A stretch of 64,000 bases of DNA from Streptomyces sp. HNM0574 (GTDB lineage: Bacteria > Actinomycetota > Actinomycetes > Streptomycetales > Streptomycetaceae), in contig NZ_JAASAH010000006.1 in assembly GCF_012726235.1 (NCBI RefSeq), positions 186,001 to 250,000 of the forward strand, read 5' to 3'. Below the pieces are notes generated by a model. That model saw only the letters and a list, made by a program, of their open reading frames with translations, ran no database searches and was not told where the DNA came from. The position numbers were made by a program, and so were the translations under genes. Positions within the stretch are counted from its first letter, which is position 1; each line of letters starts with the position of its first letter. Below are positions 43,960 through 52,599 of the stretch, piece by piece.

Positions 43960-44730
43960 GTGGCGTACTTCGAGCGGGTGGGCGCGTCGGTGTTCCGGCC
44001 GACCCGTCACGTCGGCGGGGCCTGGGACCCCGAGGAGCAGCACATCGGCCCGGCCCTGGGACTGCTGGCCCACCTGGTCGAGCAGGACCGGGACGCCCGC
44101 CGCGACGACGGGCTGCACATCGGGCGGCTCTCCTACGACATCCACGGCCGGGTGCCGCTGGAGGACGTCGAGTCCGGGGTACGGGTGGCCCGCGCGGGGC
44201 GCACCGTCGAACTCGTCGAGGCCGAACTCGCGCACGCCGGACGCACCGTGGTCGCCGTCCGCGCCTGGCTGATGCGGCCGGGCGACAGCGGCGCCGTCGA
44301 GGGCACCGGCCTGCCCGGCATCCCGGGACCGGAGAGTATGAAGCCGTGGGACCCGTCCACGGTCTGGCCCGGCGGCTTCGTCGCCTCCGCCGAGGTGCGC
44401 CGGGACCGTACCGGGCCCGGCCGCGCGGCCTTCTGGATCCGCACCGAGCACCAGCTCGTCGCGGGCGAGCCCGTCGGCCCGCTCGCCGGTGCCGCGACGC
44501 TCTTCGACCTCGCCAACGGCATGGCGGTGCGCGCCGATCCGCAGGACCTGGCCTTCCCGAACCTCGACCTCACGGCCCACCTGTTCCGGCAGCCGCGGGG
44601 CGCGTGGACGGGCTTCGACACCACGGTCTCCTTCGGACCGACGGGCCTCGGCCTGACCAGCAGCACCCTGCACGACCAGCACGGCCCTCTCGGCACCCTG
44701 GCCCAGAGCCTGACCCTGCGCACCCACTAG
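43960..44730 (+). CDS. Acyl-CoA thioesterase family (TesB-like, double hotdog) protein
   Basis: A 256-residue protein with two hotdog halves (FRPTRHVGGAWDPEEQHIGPALGLLAHLVE and LTAHLFRQPRGAWTGFDTTVSFGPTGLGLTSSTLHD), as in actinobacterial TesB-like thioesterases that release CoA from acyl-CoA. GTG 43960 (product MAYFERVG) is preferred because GGAG sits 5 nt upstream; GTG 43954 is also usable. It stands alone; the acyl chain is unknown. Confidence 0.82.
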   Translation: MAYFERVGASVFRPTRHVGGAWDPEEQHIGPALGLLAHLVEQDRDARRDDGLHIGRLSYDIHGRVPLEDVESGVRVARAGRTVELVEAELAHAGRTVVAVRAWLMRPGDSGAVEGTGLPGIPGPESMKPWDPSTVWPGGFVASAEVRRDRTGPGRAAFWIRTEHQLVAGEPVGPLAGAATLFDLANGMAVRADPQDLAFPNLDLTAHLFRQPRGAWTGFDTTVSFGPTGLGLTSSTLHDQHGPLGTLAQSLTLRTH

Positions 44731-44773
44731 AGCCCCGCCCCGAACCCGCCGCGCACCACCGGCAGTTATTCGC

Positions 44774-44804
44774 TTGCCGCAGGCGCCCGTCCGCCCGCTA
44801 CCGT
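44774..44804 (+). promoter_or_regulatory. Promoter for a leaderless AAC(3) transcript
   Basis: TTGCCG (44774-44779) and TACCGT (44799-44804) are 19 bp apart. The start ATG lies 6 nt after the -10, so transcription should begin at the A of ATG. There is no ribosome site. Confidence 0.55.
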
Positions 44805-44810
44805 CCGTTC

Positions 44811-45665
44811 ATGGACGAAACGGCCCTGCTGAAGCGCTCCGACGGCCCGGTCACCCGCTCCCGGCTCGCCCGCGATCTGTCCGCGCTCGGCCTGACCACG
44901 GGCGACACGGTCATGTTCCACACCGAGATGTCCGCCCTCGGCTACGTGGCGGGCGGCTCCCGGACGGTGATCGACGCGCTCCTCGACGTCGTCGGCGCAC
45001 CGGGCACCCTGATGGTGACCTGCGGCTGGAACGACGCCCCGCCCTACGGGTTCACCGACTGGCCGCGCGCCTGGCAGGAGGCGCTGCGCGCCGAACACCC
45101 CGCGTACGACCCGGACCTGAGCGAGGCCGACCACCACAACGGGCGGCTCCCCGAAGCCCTGCGCCGCCGCCCGGGCGCCGTACGCAGCAGGCACCCCGAC
45201 GTCAGCTTCGCCGCGCTCGGCGCGGCGGCCCACGCCCTGATGGCCGACCACCCCTGGGACGACCCGCACGGCCCCGGCAGCCCGCTGGCCCGGCTGGCCG
45301 CCCTGGGCGGCCGCGTACTGCTGCTGGGCGCACCGCTGGACGCGCTCACGCTCCTGCACCACGCCGAGGCCCTGGCCGACGTGCCCGGCAAGCGGTTCGT
45401 GGAGTACGAGCAGCCGATCCTCGTCGACGGGCGGCGGGTGTGGCGGCGCTTCCACGACATCGACTCGGAGGACGGCGCCTTCGACTACTCCGCCGTGGTC
45501 CCCGACGGCACCTGGCCCTTCGAGACCATCGCCCGGGCCATGCTCACCGCCGGATTCGGCCGCAGGGGACGGGTGGGCGCCGCGGAATGCCATCTCTTCG
45601 AGGCGGCGGAGACCGTGGACTTCGGCGTCGCCTGGCTGGAGGAAAACCTGCGCACGGCCCCCTAG
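44811..45665 (+). CDS. Aminoglycoside 3-N-acetyltransferase family protein
   Basis: A 284-residue member of the AAC(3)/antibiotic N-acetyltransferase family, which uses acetyl-CoA to acetylate the 3-amino group of aminoglycosides. Family landmarks are VMFHTEMSALGYVAGG, VTCGWNDAPP, RSRHPDVSFAALG, WDDPHGPGSPLARL and LLLGAPLDALTLLHHAE; the His of the last block and the Glu are conserved in the active site. Length is usual for the family. The transcript is probably leaderless. No antibiotic cluster is visible around it, so resistance is possible but unproven. Confidence 0.87.
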   Translation: MDETALLKRSDGPVTRSRLARDLSALGLTTGDTVMFHTEMSALGYVAGGSRTVIDALLDVVGAPGTLMVTCGWNDAPPYGFTDWPRAWQEALRAEHPAYDPDLSEADHHNGRLPEALRRRPGAVRSRHPDVSFAALGAAAHALMADHPWDDPHGPGSPLARLAALGGRVLLLGAPLDALTLLHHAEALADVPGKRFVEYEQPILVDGRRVWRRFHDIDSEDGAFDYSAVVPDGTWPFETIARAMLTAGFGRRGRVGAAECHLFEAAETVDFGVAWLEENLRTAP

Positions 45666-45760
45666 CGCGGCTTCTTAACCCCTTCCTCGCAGCGGACGAC
45701 AATCCCTCAACGGCCTTTCCCACCACCGGTTTTCCGGATGTGGAAAAGCTGTGCGTGGAC

Positions 45761-45770
45761 TGGTATATCA
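45761..45770. promoter_or_regulatory. Possible GntR-type operator over a -10
   Basis: TGGTATATCA is an imperfect 10-bp palindrome of the T-G-TATA-C-A type recognised by FadR-subfamily GntR proteins. It overlaps a TATATC hexamer 51 nt before the regulator start, which suggests autoregulation. Confidence 0.45.
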
Positions 45771-45819
45771 GCTTGTGCGGTAAGGTATGAGAGACCGTTC
45801 GACGAGTCAAGGGGGCTCC

Positions 45820-46488
45820 ATGCAGAACGTGTTGACGATCTCGGGCGCCGAGGAACTGTCGTACGCCGAGCGCGCGTACCGCGCCATACGCGACAGCCTG
45901 GTGATGCTGGAGATCCGTCCCGGTGCGCCGGTCAACGAGGATCAGCTCTCCCAGGAACTGGGCGTCGGGCGGACGCCGGTCCGGGAGGCGCTCAAGCGGC
46001 TGCAGTACGAGCGGCTCATCGTCACCTACCCCCGGCGCGGCACCTTCGCCACCGAGGTCAACATCACCGACCTCGCCCACATCTCCGAGGTGCGCCAGCA
46101 GTTGGAGCCGATGGCCGCGGCCCAGGCCGCGCGGCGCGCGACCGAGCAGGACCGCACGGAGCTGGAGGAACTGCTGCACGAACTGGAGCACACGGACACC
46201 AGCAGACGGGATTCCGGCGAGCTGATGCGCATGGATCTCCGGGTGCACCGGGCGATCTACGGCGCCACCCACAACCCGTACCTGGAGGACACCCTCGTCC
46301 GGCACGACAACCTGGCCACCCGCATCTGGTGCCTCTTCCTGGACCGGTTGCCCGGCGGGGTCAGCGGCCACGTCGAGGAGCACCGCCCGCTGCTGGTGGC
46401 GATCGCCGAGGGCGACGCGGACAAGGCGGCCGAACTCGCCCGCAGCCACGTCGAAGGCTTCGAGGCGGCCGTACGCGCGGCCATCTGA
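45820..46488 (+). CDS. GntR family regulator (FadR subfamily, FCD domain)
   Basis: A 222-residue regulator. A winged helix (about 14-75: YRAIRDSLVMLEIRPGAPVNEDQL ... TPVREALKRLQYE) is followed by an all-helical FCD ligand domain. The usual metal-binding pattern is present (D..VHRAIY, H in EEHRPLL, H in RSHVEGF). Such proteins control catabolic genes and respond to organic acids. ATG 45820 has AAGGGGG upstream; an ATG eleven codons earlier is less likely. No obvious target gene is adjacent apart from itself. Confidence 0.9.
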   Translation: MQNVLTISGAEELSYAERAYRAIRDSLVMLEIRPGAPVNEDQLSQELGVGRTPVREALKRLQYERLIVTYPRRGTFATEVNITDLAHISEVRQQLEPMAAAQAARRATEQDRTELEELLHELEHTDTSRRDSGELMRMDLRVHRAIYGATHNPYLEDTLVRHDNLATRIWCLFLDRLPGGVSGHVEEHRPLLVAIAEGDADKAAELARSHVEGFEAAVRAAI

Positions 46489-46510
46489 GCCGCCCGGCCG
46501 GCGGCCCCGG

Positions 46511-46963
46511 TCAGGGCATGAGCCCCGCCGCCACCGTCGCGCCCAGGTTCCAGCAGGCCTCCACGTCCGCCTTCGAGGGCTCGCCGGTGACGAGGACGTT
46601 CTCCGCCGCCTTGGGCCAGCCGAGGCCGGTGGTGACGGACTCGATGCCGCGCACCGCGCCGGTCGTGTCGTTGTTCCCGTGCACGTACAGCCCGTACGGG
46701 CGGCCCCGGGCCGTGTCCAGCACCGGGTAGTAGACGGTGTCGAAGAAGACCTTCAGGGCGCCGCTCATCATGCCCAGATTGGCGGGCGTCCCGAGGATGT
46801 AGCCGTCGGCGTCCAGCGCGTCCTGCACGGTGGCGGACAGCGCGGGCCTGCGGACGACCTCGACGTCCTCGATGCCGTCCGTCGTCGCCCCGGCGACGAC
46901 GGCCTCGAACATGGCCTGCAGGTTGGGCGACGGGGTGTGGTGAACGATCAGCAGTTTCGGCAC
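46511..46963 (-). CDS. Flavodoxin/NADPH-dependent FMN reductase-like protein
   Basis: A 150-residue flavodoxin-fold protein: KLLIVHHTPSPNLQAM is the phosphate-binding loop region, and GYILGTPANLGMMSGALKVFFDTVY is the flavin-contacting loop of the WrbA/NADPH-reductase group. Length is a single flavodoxin domain. GTG 46963 has no visible ribosome site, and the next upstream codons look non-coding, so the start is uncertain. Its electron partner is unknown. Confidence 0.82.
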   Translation of the reverse strand: MPKLLIVHHTPSPNLQAMFEAVVAGATTDGIEDVEVVRRPALSATVQDALDADGYILGTPANLGMMSGALKVFFDTVYYPVLDTARGRPYGLYVHGNNDTTGAVRGIESVTTGLGWPKAAENVLVTGEPSKADVEACWNLGATVAAGLMP

Positions 46964-47103
46964 GTCACGAGGGTGCCGCCCGGACGCCGGCGGATCAAGC
47001 CCGGACCCGTGTGACGTGCGGCGGCACCTGCTCGTCGCTTTCCGATCATTTCCGTCCTCTATGCTTCGCCGCCCTGCCGGTGCGTGAATCAAGGAGTCGG
47101 GCC

Positions 47104-48231
47104 GTGCGCCTCCCTCGCAACAACCGGGTGTCCTCGGGCGGTTCCGCCCGCCCGAGGCGCCTCCTCGCCGTCACCCTGCTCGCGGGCCTGCCCCTGATCG
47201 GGGCCACCGCCTGCGGCGGGCTGCCCGGCGCCGACACGACCCAGGACGTGAGCCGCCCCGCGCACGGCCGGCCCGCCGAACGCCCCGCCACCTGCGTCGA
47301 CGAGCGGAAGGACGAGCGGAAGAAGGACGGGAAGGGGGAGGGGAAGCGGATCAGCGCCCCCTCCCCGAACGGGAAGCCGGCACTCCCCGTGCCCACGCAC
47401 GAGGACGTCCCGTACGCCGGTACCTCGGACGCGCAGAAACTCGACCTCTACCTCCCCGAGAACGCGGGCAAGGACGCCCCGCTGATCATCAACGTGCACG
47501 GCGGCTCCTTCCGGCAGGGCGACAAGGACATGGAGAAGCCGAACATCGCCCACCAGCTCCGCCGGGGCTACGCCGCCGCGAGCGTCAACTACCGCCTCAC
47601 CGGAGAGGCGTTGTTCCCCGCCGGGGTGCAGGACGTGAAGGCCGCCGTGCGCTGGCTGCGCGCACACGCCGGCGCCTGCGGCTTCGACCCGGGACGCCTG
47701 GTCATCTGGGGCGAGTCCGCCGGCGGCTACATGGCACAGATGGTCGCCGTCACCGGTGGCCGGAAAACGATGTTCGACGATCCGGCGCTCGGCCACGCGG
47801 ACGTCTCCTCCGCCGTCCAGGCCGCCGTCGTCTGGTACGCGCCGAACAACTTCGGCGCCATGGACGACCAGTTCAGGGAGGACACCCCGAAGGTCTGCGA
47901 AGGACGCCTGCACCCCCGGGACTCCGCCGCCTCCTCCGAGTCGCAGTGGCTGGGCGCCGCACTGCCCACGATCCCCGGGAAGGTGCGGCGGGCCGACCCG
48001 CTCACCTACCTGGACACGGCACGCGACCTGCCGCCGTTCAGCATCGCCACCGGCGACGCCGACTGCCTCGTCCCGCACCAGCAGTCCCGCGAACTCCACA
48101 AGGCCGTCCGCAGGACCGGCACCCGCGCCGAACTCAGCATCGTGCCGGGCGTGGGCCACGGCCCCGTCGTCGACCGCGCCGAGGTCGGCAACGCCCTCCA
48201 CTTCCTCGACCGCACCTTCGACCGGGGGTGA
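47104..48231 (+). CDS. Alpha/beta-hydrolase (BD-FAE-type) esterase, lipoprotein
   Basis: A 375-residue exported esterase. The N-terminal helix ends in a weak lipobox (ATAC). A charged linker encoded by an A/G-rich tract (about residues 62-82, Asp/Glu/Arg/Lys) precedes the hydrolase domain. Oxyanion loop NVHGGSFRQGD, nucleophile in WGESAGGYMA, acid Asp in TGDADCLVP and His in GVGHGPV form a full triad. Such enzymes deacylate carbohydrates or small esters outside the cell. GTG 47104 has AAGGAG 9 nt upstream. A double hairpin follows the gene. Confidence 0.87.
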   Translation: MRLPRNNRVSSGGSARPRRLLAVTLLAGLPLIGATACGGLPGADTTQDVSRPAHGRPAERPATCVDERKDERKKDGKGEGKRISAPSPNGKPALPVPTHEDVPYAGTSDAQKLDLYLPENAGKDAPLIINVHGGSFRQGDKDMEKPNIAHQLRRGYAAASVNYRLTGEALFPAGVQDVKAAVRWLRAHAGACGFDPGRLVIWGESAGGYMAQMVAVTGGRKTMFDDPALGHADVSSAVQAAVVWYAPNNFGAMDDQFREDTPKVCEGRLHPRDSAASSESQWLGAALPTIPGKVRRADPLTYLDTARDLPPFSIATGDADCLVPHQQSRELHKAVRRTGTRAELSIVPGVGHGPVVDRAEVGNALHFLDRTFDRG

Positions 48232-48247
48232 GCGGTGCACGCGCCGC

Positions 48248-48284
48248 GGCGCCCGGCACGGGCCTCTGAACCGTGCCGGGCGCC
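48248..48284. terminator. 14-bp bidirectional hairpin
   Basis: Perfect arms 48248-48261 and 48271-48284 with a 9-nt loop, between the convergent esterase and 3-hydroxybutyryl-CoA dehydrogenase genes. Confidence 0.85.
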
Positions 48285-48285
48285 G

Positions 48286-48315
48286 TCCCGCGCCCGCCCC
48301 TCAACGGGCGCGGGA
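48286..48315. terminator. Second hairpin, 11-bp stem
   Basis: Arms 48286-48296 and 48305-48315 are perfectly complementary with an 8-nt loop, one base after the first hairpin. It would be met first by transcripts of the glyoxylate operon. Confidence 0.75.
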
Positions 48316-48329
48316 GGTACCAGGACCCC

Positions 48330-49232
48330 TCATCGGCCCTGGTCGTACACGTGGAACCCGTGACCGGACTTGCGGCCCAGCAGCCCGGCCTCGACCATGC
48401 GCCGCAGGAGCGGCGGCGCGGCGTACAGCGGTTCCTTGAACTCCTCGTACAGCGAGTCCGCGATGGAGGCGACGGTGTCGAGGCCGATCAGGTCCGCGAG
48501 CCTGAGCGGCCCCATGGGGTGGGCGCAGCCCAGCTCCATTCCGGCGTCGACGTCCTCGGCCGTGGCGAAGCCGGACTCGGCCATGCGGACCGCCGAGAGC
48601 AGGTAGGGGACGAGCAGCGCGTTGACGACGAAGCCGGCCCGGTCCCGGGAGCGCACCACCGTCTTGCCGAGGACGTGCGCGGCGAACTCCTCGGCGTCCC
48701 GGGCCGTTTCGGCCGAGGTGTGCAGCGAGGTGACGAGTTCGACGAGGGGCAGTACGGGGACCGGGTTGAAGAAGTGCAGGCCCACCACCCGGTCCGCGCG
48801 CCCGGTCGCCATGCCGAGCCGCATCACCGGAACCGAGGAGGTGTTGGTGGCCAGCACGGCCCCGGGATCCTCGACGATCTTGTCGAGCGCCGCGAAGACC
48901 TCTGCCTTGGCCTCCGCGTTCTCCACGACGGCCTCGACGACGAGCTGCCGGTCGGCCAGGTCCTCCAGCTCTCCGGTGAACACGAGCCGGGAGAGGGCGT
49001 CTTCAGCCTCGGGCCGTGCCAGCTTGCCGCGCCCGACGGCGCGTTCCAGCGAGCCCGCCACCCGCTCCCGGGCCGCCCTGGCGGCCGTCCCGTCCGCCTC
49101 GCGGACGACGGTGTCGAGCCCGGCGCGTGCGCACACCTCCGCGATTCCGGCGCCCATCTGCCCGCCGCCGACGACACCGACCCGCCGCACGGCACGGACC
49201 GGAGCGGGAGGCGACGCCTCCACGGGGCTCAC
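48330..49232 (-). CDS. 3-hydroxybutyryl-CoA dehydrogenase
   Basis: A 300-residue NAD(P)-dependent dehydrogenase that interconverts acetoacetyl-CoA and 3-hydroxybutyryl-CoA. It has the dinucleotide site GVVGGGQMGAGIA and the family blocks LATNTSSVPV, GLHFFNPVPVLPLVE (catalytic His) and GFVVNALLVPYL. A GTG start overlaps the aceB stop by 4 nt, so it is coupled to malate synthase. The context, glyoxylate bypass plus a C4-CoA enzyme, points to growth on acetate, fatty acids or polyhydroxybutyrate-type C4 units. A double terminator follows. Confidence 0.92.
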   Translation of the reverse strand: MSPVEASPPAPVRAVRRVGVVGGGQMGAGIAEVCARAGLDTVVREADGTAARAARERVAGSLERAVGRGKLARPEAEDALSRLVFTGELEDLADRQLVVEAVVENAEAKAEVFAALDKIVEDPGAVLATNTSSVPVMRLGMATGRADRVVGLHFFNPVPVLPLVELVTSLHTSAETARDAEEFAAHVLGKTVVRSRDRAGFVVNALLVPYLLSAVRMAESGFATAEDVDAGMELGCAHPMGPLRLADLIGLDTVASIADSLYEEFKEPLYAAPPLLRRMVEAGLLGRKSGHGFHVYDQGR

Positions 49233-50788
49233 GCCCGGACCTCACGGGTACGGACGAGGTGCGCGGCGTAGGCCTCCGTGGTGAAGAAGGCGGGCAACTC
49301 CCGTGCCAGCGCCGTGCGTTCGAGGACGGAACGGGCCTGGACGACCAGCGCGTCCGGGTCCTCGCGGGCCAGCGCGGCGCACTCCTCGTCGAGCAGCGCG
49401 AGCACGGTGGCGCGGTCGTCCGCGCCGTGCCGCAGCCACTGCCAGAGGTGACAGCGGGCGATCTCGGCGGTGGAGGCGTCCTCCACCAGACCGTCCAGCG
49501 TGACCGCGCCCCGGCCCCGCAGCCAGGAGTCGATGTACCGCAGCGCGACGGCGACGTCCGCCCGGATGCCCTCCGACGTCGGGGGTCCCGCGGTCCGGCG
49601 GACCGCCAGCAGGTCGCGCGCGGTGACGTGCACGTCCTCCCTGGTGTGCTCGATCTGGTGCGGACGCCCCGCGAGGCGGCCGTCGAACACCCGGCGGCAG
49701 ACCGGCACCAGCGCCGGGTCGACCACGGCGGAGCCGTCGAAGCCCTCCTCGGCCTCCCGCTCCTTGTCCAGCCGCACCGCCGCCGGCTCCTCGGCCGCCG
49801 GTCCCGTGCCGGTCAGCTGCTGGGCCAGGCCGCCGATGGCGTGGGCGCCGCGCCGGTGGCAGGTGCGCACGAGCAGGTCGGTGTACGCGCGCAGGAACGG
49901 TGCGGTCATGGTGAGCTTGCCGCGGTCGGGCAGCAGGTAGTCGGGACGGTGCGCGAAGTTCCGCACGAGGCTGAAGAGGTAGTCCCAGCGTCCCGCGTTC
50001 AACCCGGCGCTGTGCTCGCGCAGTTCGTGGAGGATCTCCTCCATCTCGAAGGCGGCGGTGACGGTCTCGACGAGGACGGCGGCCCGGACGGTGCCGCGTG
50101 GAATGCCGAGCAGCTCCTGGGCGAGGACGAACACGTCGTTCCACAGCCGGGCCTCGTAGTGGTTCTCCAGCTTGGGCAGGTAGAAGTACGGGCCGCGGCC
50201 GGCGTCGAGCTGCCGCCTGGCGCAGTGGAAGAAGTACAGCCCGAAGTCCACGAGGGAGGCGGACACCGGCTCCCCGCCGACGCGCAGGTGCTCCTCCGTG
50301 AGGTGCCAGCCGCGCGGCCGGACGACGACGGTGGCGAGGCGTCCGGGAGCGGCGCGGACGAGGCGGCCCTCGGACGCGTCCCGCAGCACGAGCTGGCCGT
50401 CGACGATGTTCTGCCAGGTGGGGGAGGTGGCGTCCTCGAGGTCCGCCATCCACACCTGGGCGCCGGAGGTGAGGGCGCGGGCGGCCGCGTCACGGGCGGG
50501 CGGGCCGGTGATCTCCACCCGCCGGTCGGTGAGGCCGGGAGCGGGCGCGGCAACCCGCCAGCCGGGGTCGTCCCGGACGGGGGCCGTGGCCACCGAGAAG
50601 TCCAGGGGCTCGCCGGACGCGAGCCGGAGGGCGCGGCGCCGGCGCTCGGTGAGCAACGCCAGGCGCCGCTCGCCGAAGGCGGTGTGGAGCCGGCCGACGA
50701 AGTCGAGCGCCTCCGGCGTGAGGATCTCGTCGTGCCGGTGCCCGGGCGGGCCGGTCACCTCGACACGGTGGGCGAGAGCGGGGGACAT
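49229..50788 (-). CDS. aceB: Malate synthase A
   Basis: A 519-residue glyoxylate-bypass enzyme that condenses glyoxylate with acetyl-CoA to malate. The malate synthase A signature region is clear: MADLEDATSPTWQNIVDGQ, KLENHYEARLWNDVF, AAVLVETVTAAFEMEEILHELREHSAGLNAGRWDY (catalytic Arg/Glu region), and the C-terminal RYIDSWLRGRGAV with GLVEDASTAEI (catalytic Asp). AGGGAG precedes ATG 50788. It follows aceA by 89 nt containing a large hairpin and is coupled to the dehydrogenase downstream. Confidence 0.95.
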   Translation of the reverse strand: MSPALAHRVEVTGPPGHRHDEILTPEALDFVGRLHTAFGERRLALLTERRRRALRLASGEPLDFSVATAPVRDDPGWRVAAPAPGLTDRRVEITGPPARDAAARALTSGAQVWMADLEDATSPTWQNIVDGQLVLRDASEGRLVRAAPGRLATVVVRPRGWHLTEEHLRVGGEPVSASLVDFGLYFFHCARRQLDAGRGPYFYLPKLENHYEARLWNDVFVLAQELLGIPRGTVRAAVLVETVTAAFEMEEILHELREHSAGLNAGRWDYLFSLVRNFAHRPDYLLPDRGKLTMTAPFLRAYTDLLVRTCHRRGAHAIGGLAQQLTGTGPAAEEPAAVRLDKEREAEEGFDGSAVVDPALVPVCRRVFDGRLAGRPHQIEHTREDVHVTARDLLAVRRTAGPPTSEGIRADVAVALRYIDSWLRGRGAVTLDGLVEDASTAEIARCHLWQWLRHGADDRATVLALLDEECAALAREDPDALVVQARSVLERTALARELPAFFTTEAYAAHLVRTREVRA

Positions 50789-50840
50789 GCGGGACTCCCT
50801 GAGGGAAGAGACCGTCGTGGAGCGTCGGACGGGGGAGAGG

Positions 50841-50870
50841 CACCCGCCGGTGGCCGGCCACCGGCGGGTG
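50841..50870 (-). promoter_or_regulatory. Intercistronic hairpin between aceA and aceB
   Basis: A perfect 30-bp palindrome with 13-nt arms and a ccgg loop lies between the aceA stop and the aceB start. It may act as a partial terminator, giving more aceA than aceB mRNA, or protect the upstream mRNA 3' end. Confidence 0.7.
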
Positions 50871-50877
50871 CGGCTCT

Positions 50878-52158
<1,281 letters not shown>

Positions 52159-52210
52159 GACTGTCTCCCGAGGGTGGCGGCCCGGGGGCCGCGGAGTGAT
52201 GGGTGAGGTG

Positions 52211-52226
52211 TGCGAAGTTCTGCGAA
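52211..52226. promoter_or_regulatory. Candidate regulator site 1, aceA side
   Basis: TGCGAAGTTCTGCGAA lies 53 nt upstream of the aceA start. It contains two TGCGAA half-sites four bases apart and resembles the TTTGCAAA/AAAGTTTGC motif reported for RamB-type regulators of glyoxylate genes. Two related copies lie near the divergent regulator gene. Confidence 0.6.
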
Positions 52227-52480
52227 GGTCCAGGCAGTTCGGCGCCGGAGGCCGCACCTGCATGGCATCGGGTGCCACATGGGTTGGTTGTCCTGACGTC
52301 TGCCGGGGCGGCCCGCCGGTGAACCGGTGGAGACGATGGACGCGTACCGCCGCACGAGGGCCGGGATCTCCGACGTCAGGGCGTGAATCGCGCCCCGGTT
52401 CGTGTGGTGGTCGCCGGTGTCCCGGCGGGCCGTGTCACTGAATCTGTCATCGGCACGGAGTGCCAACAAGGGGGGAATGC

Positions 52481-52496
52481 TGCTAAGTTCTGCTCA
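52481..52496. promoter_or_regulatory. Candidate regulator site 2
   Basis: TGCTAAGTTCTGCTCA matches site 1 at 13 of 16 bases and lies about 105 nt before the regulator start. Apart from these sites, 52159-52599 contains no gene; an open frame beginning at 52402 lacks coding character before the regulator start. Confidence 0.55.
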
Positions 52497-52512
52497 TCTT
52501 GAACCCCGCCTT

Positions 52513-52527
52513 TGCCAAGTCTGCGAA
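52513..52527. promoter_or_regulatory. Candidate regulator site 3
   Basis: TGCCAAGTCTGCGAA differs from site 1 by one substitution and one missing T. It starts 32 bases after site 2, close to three helical turns, so one dimer array could cover both. Confidence 0.55.
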
Positions 52528-52599
52528 GCGCACGGGACCTTGTGGGCGGGGCCCGCTTCCGCCGCGGCCCGCGGCGCAGCGCCAGGAAGGAGTGCCGCC

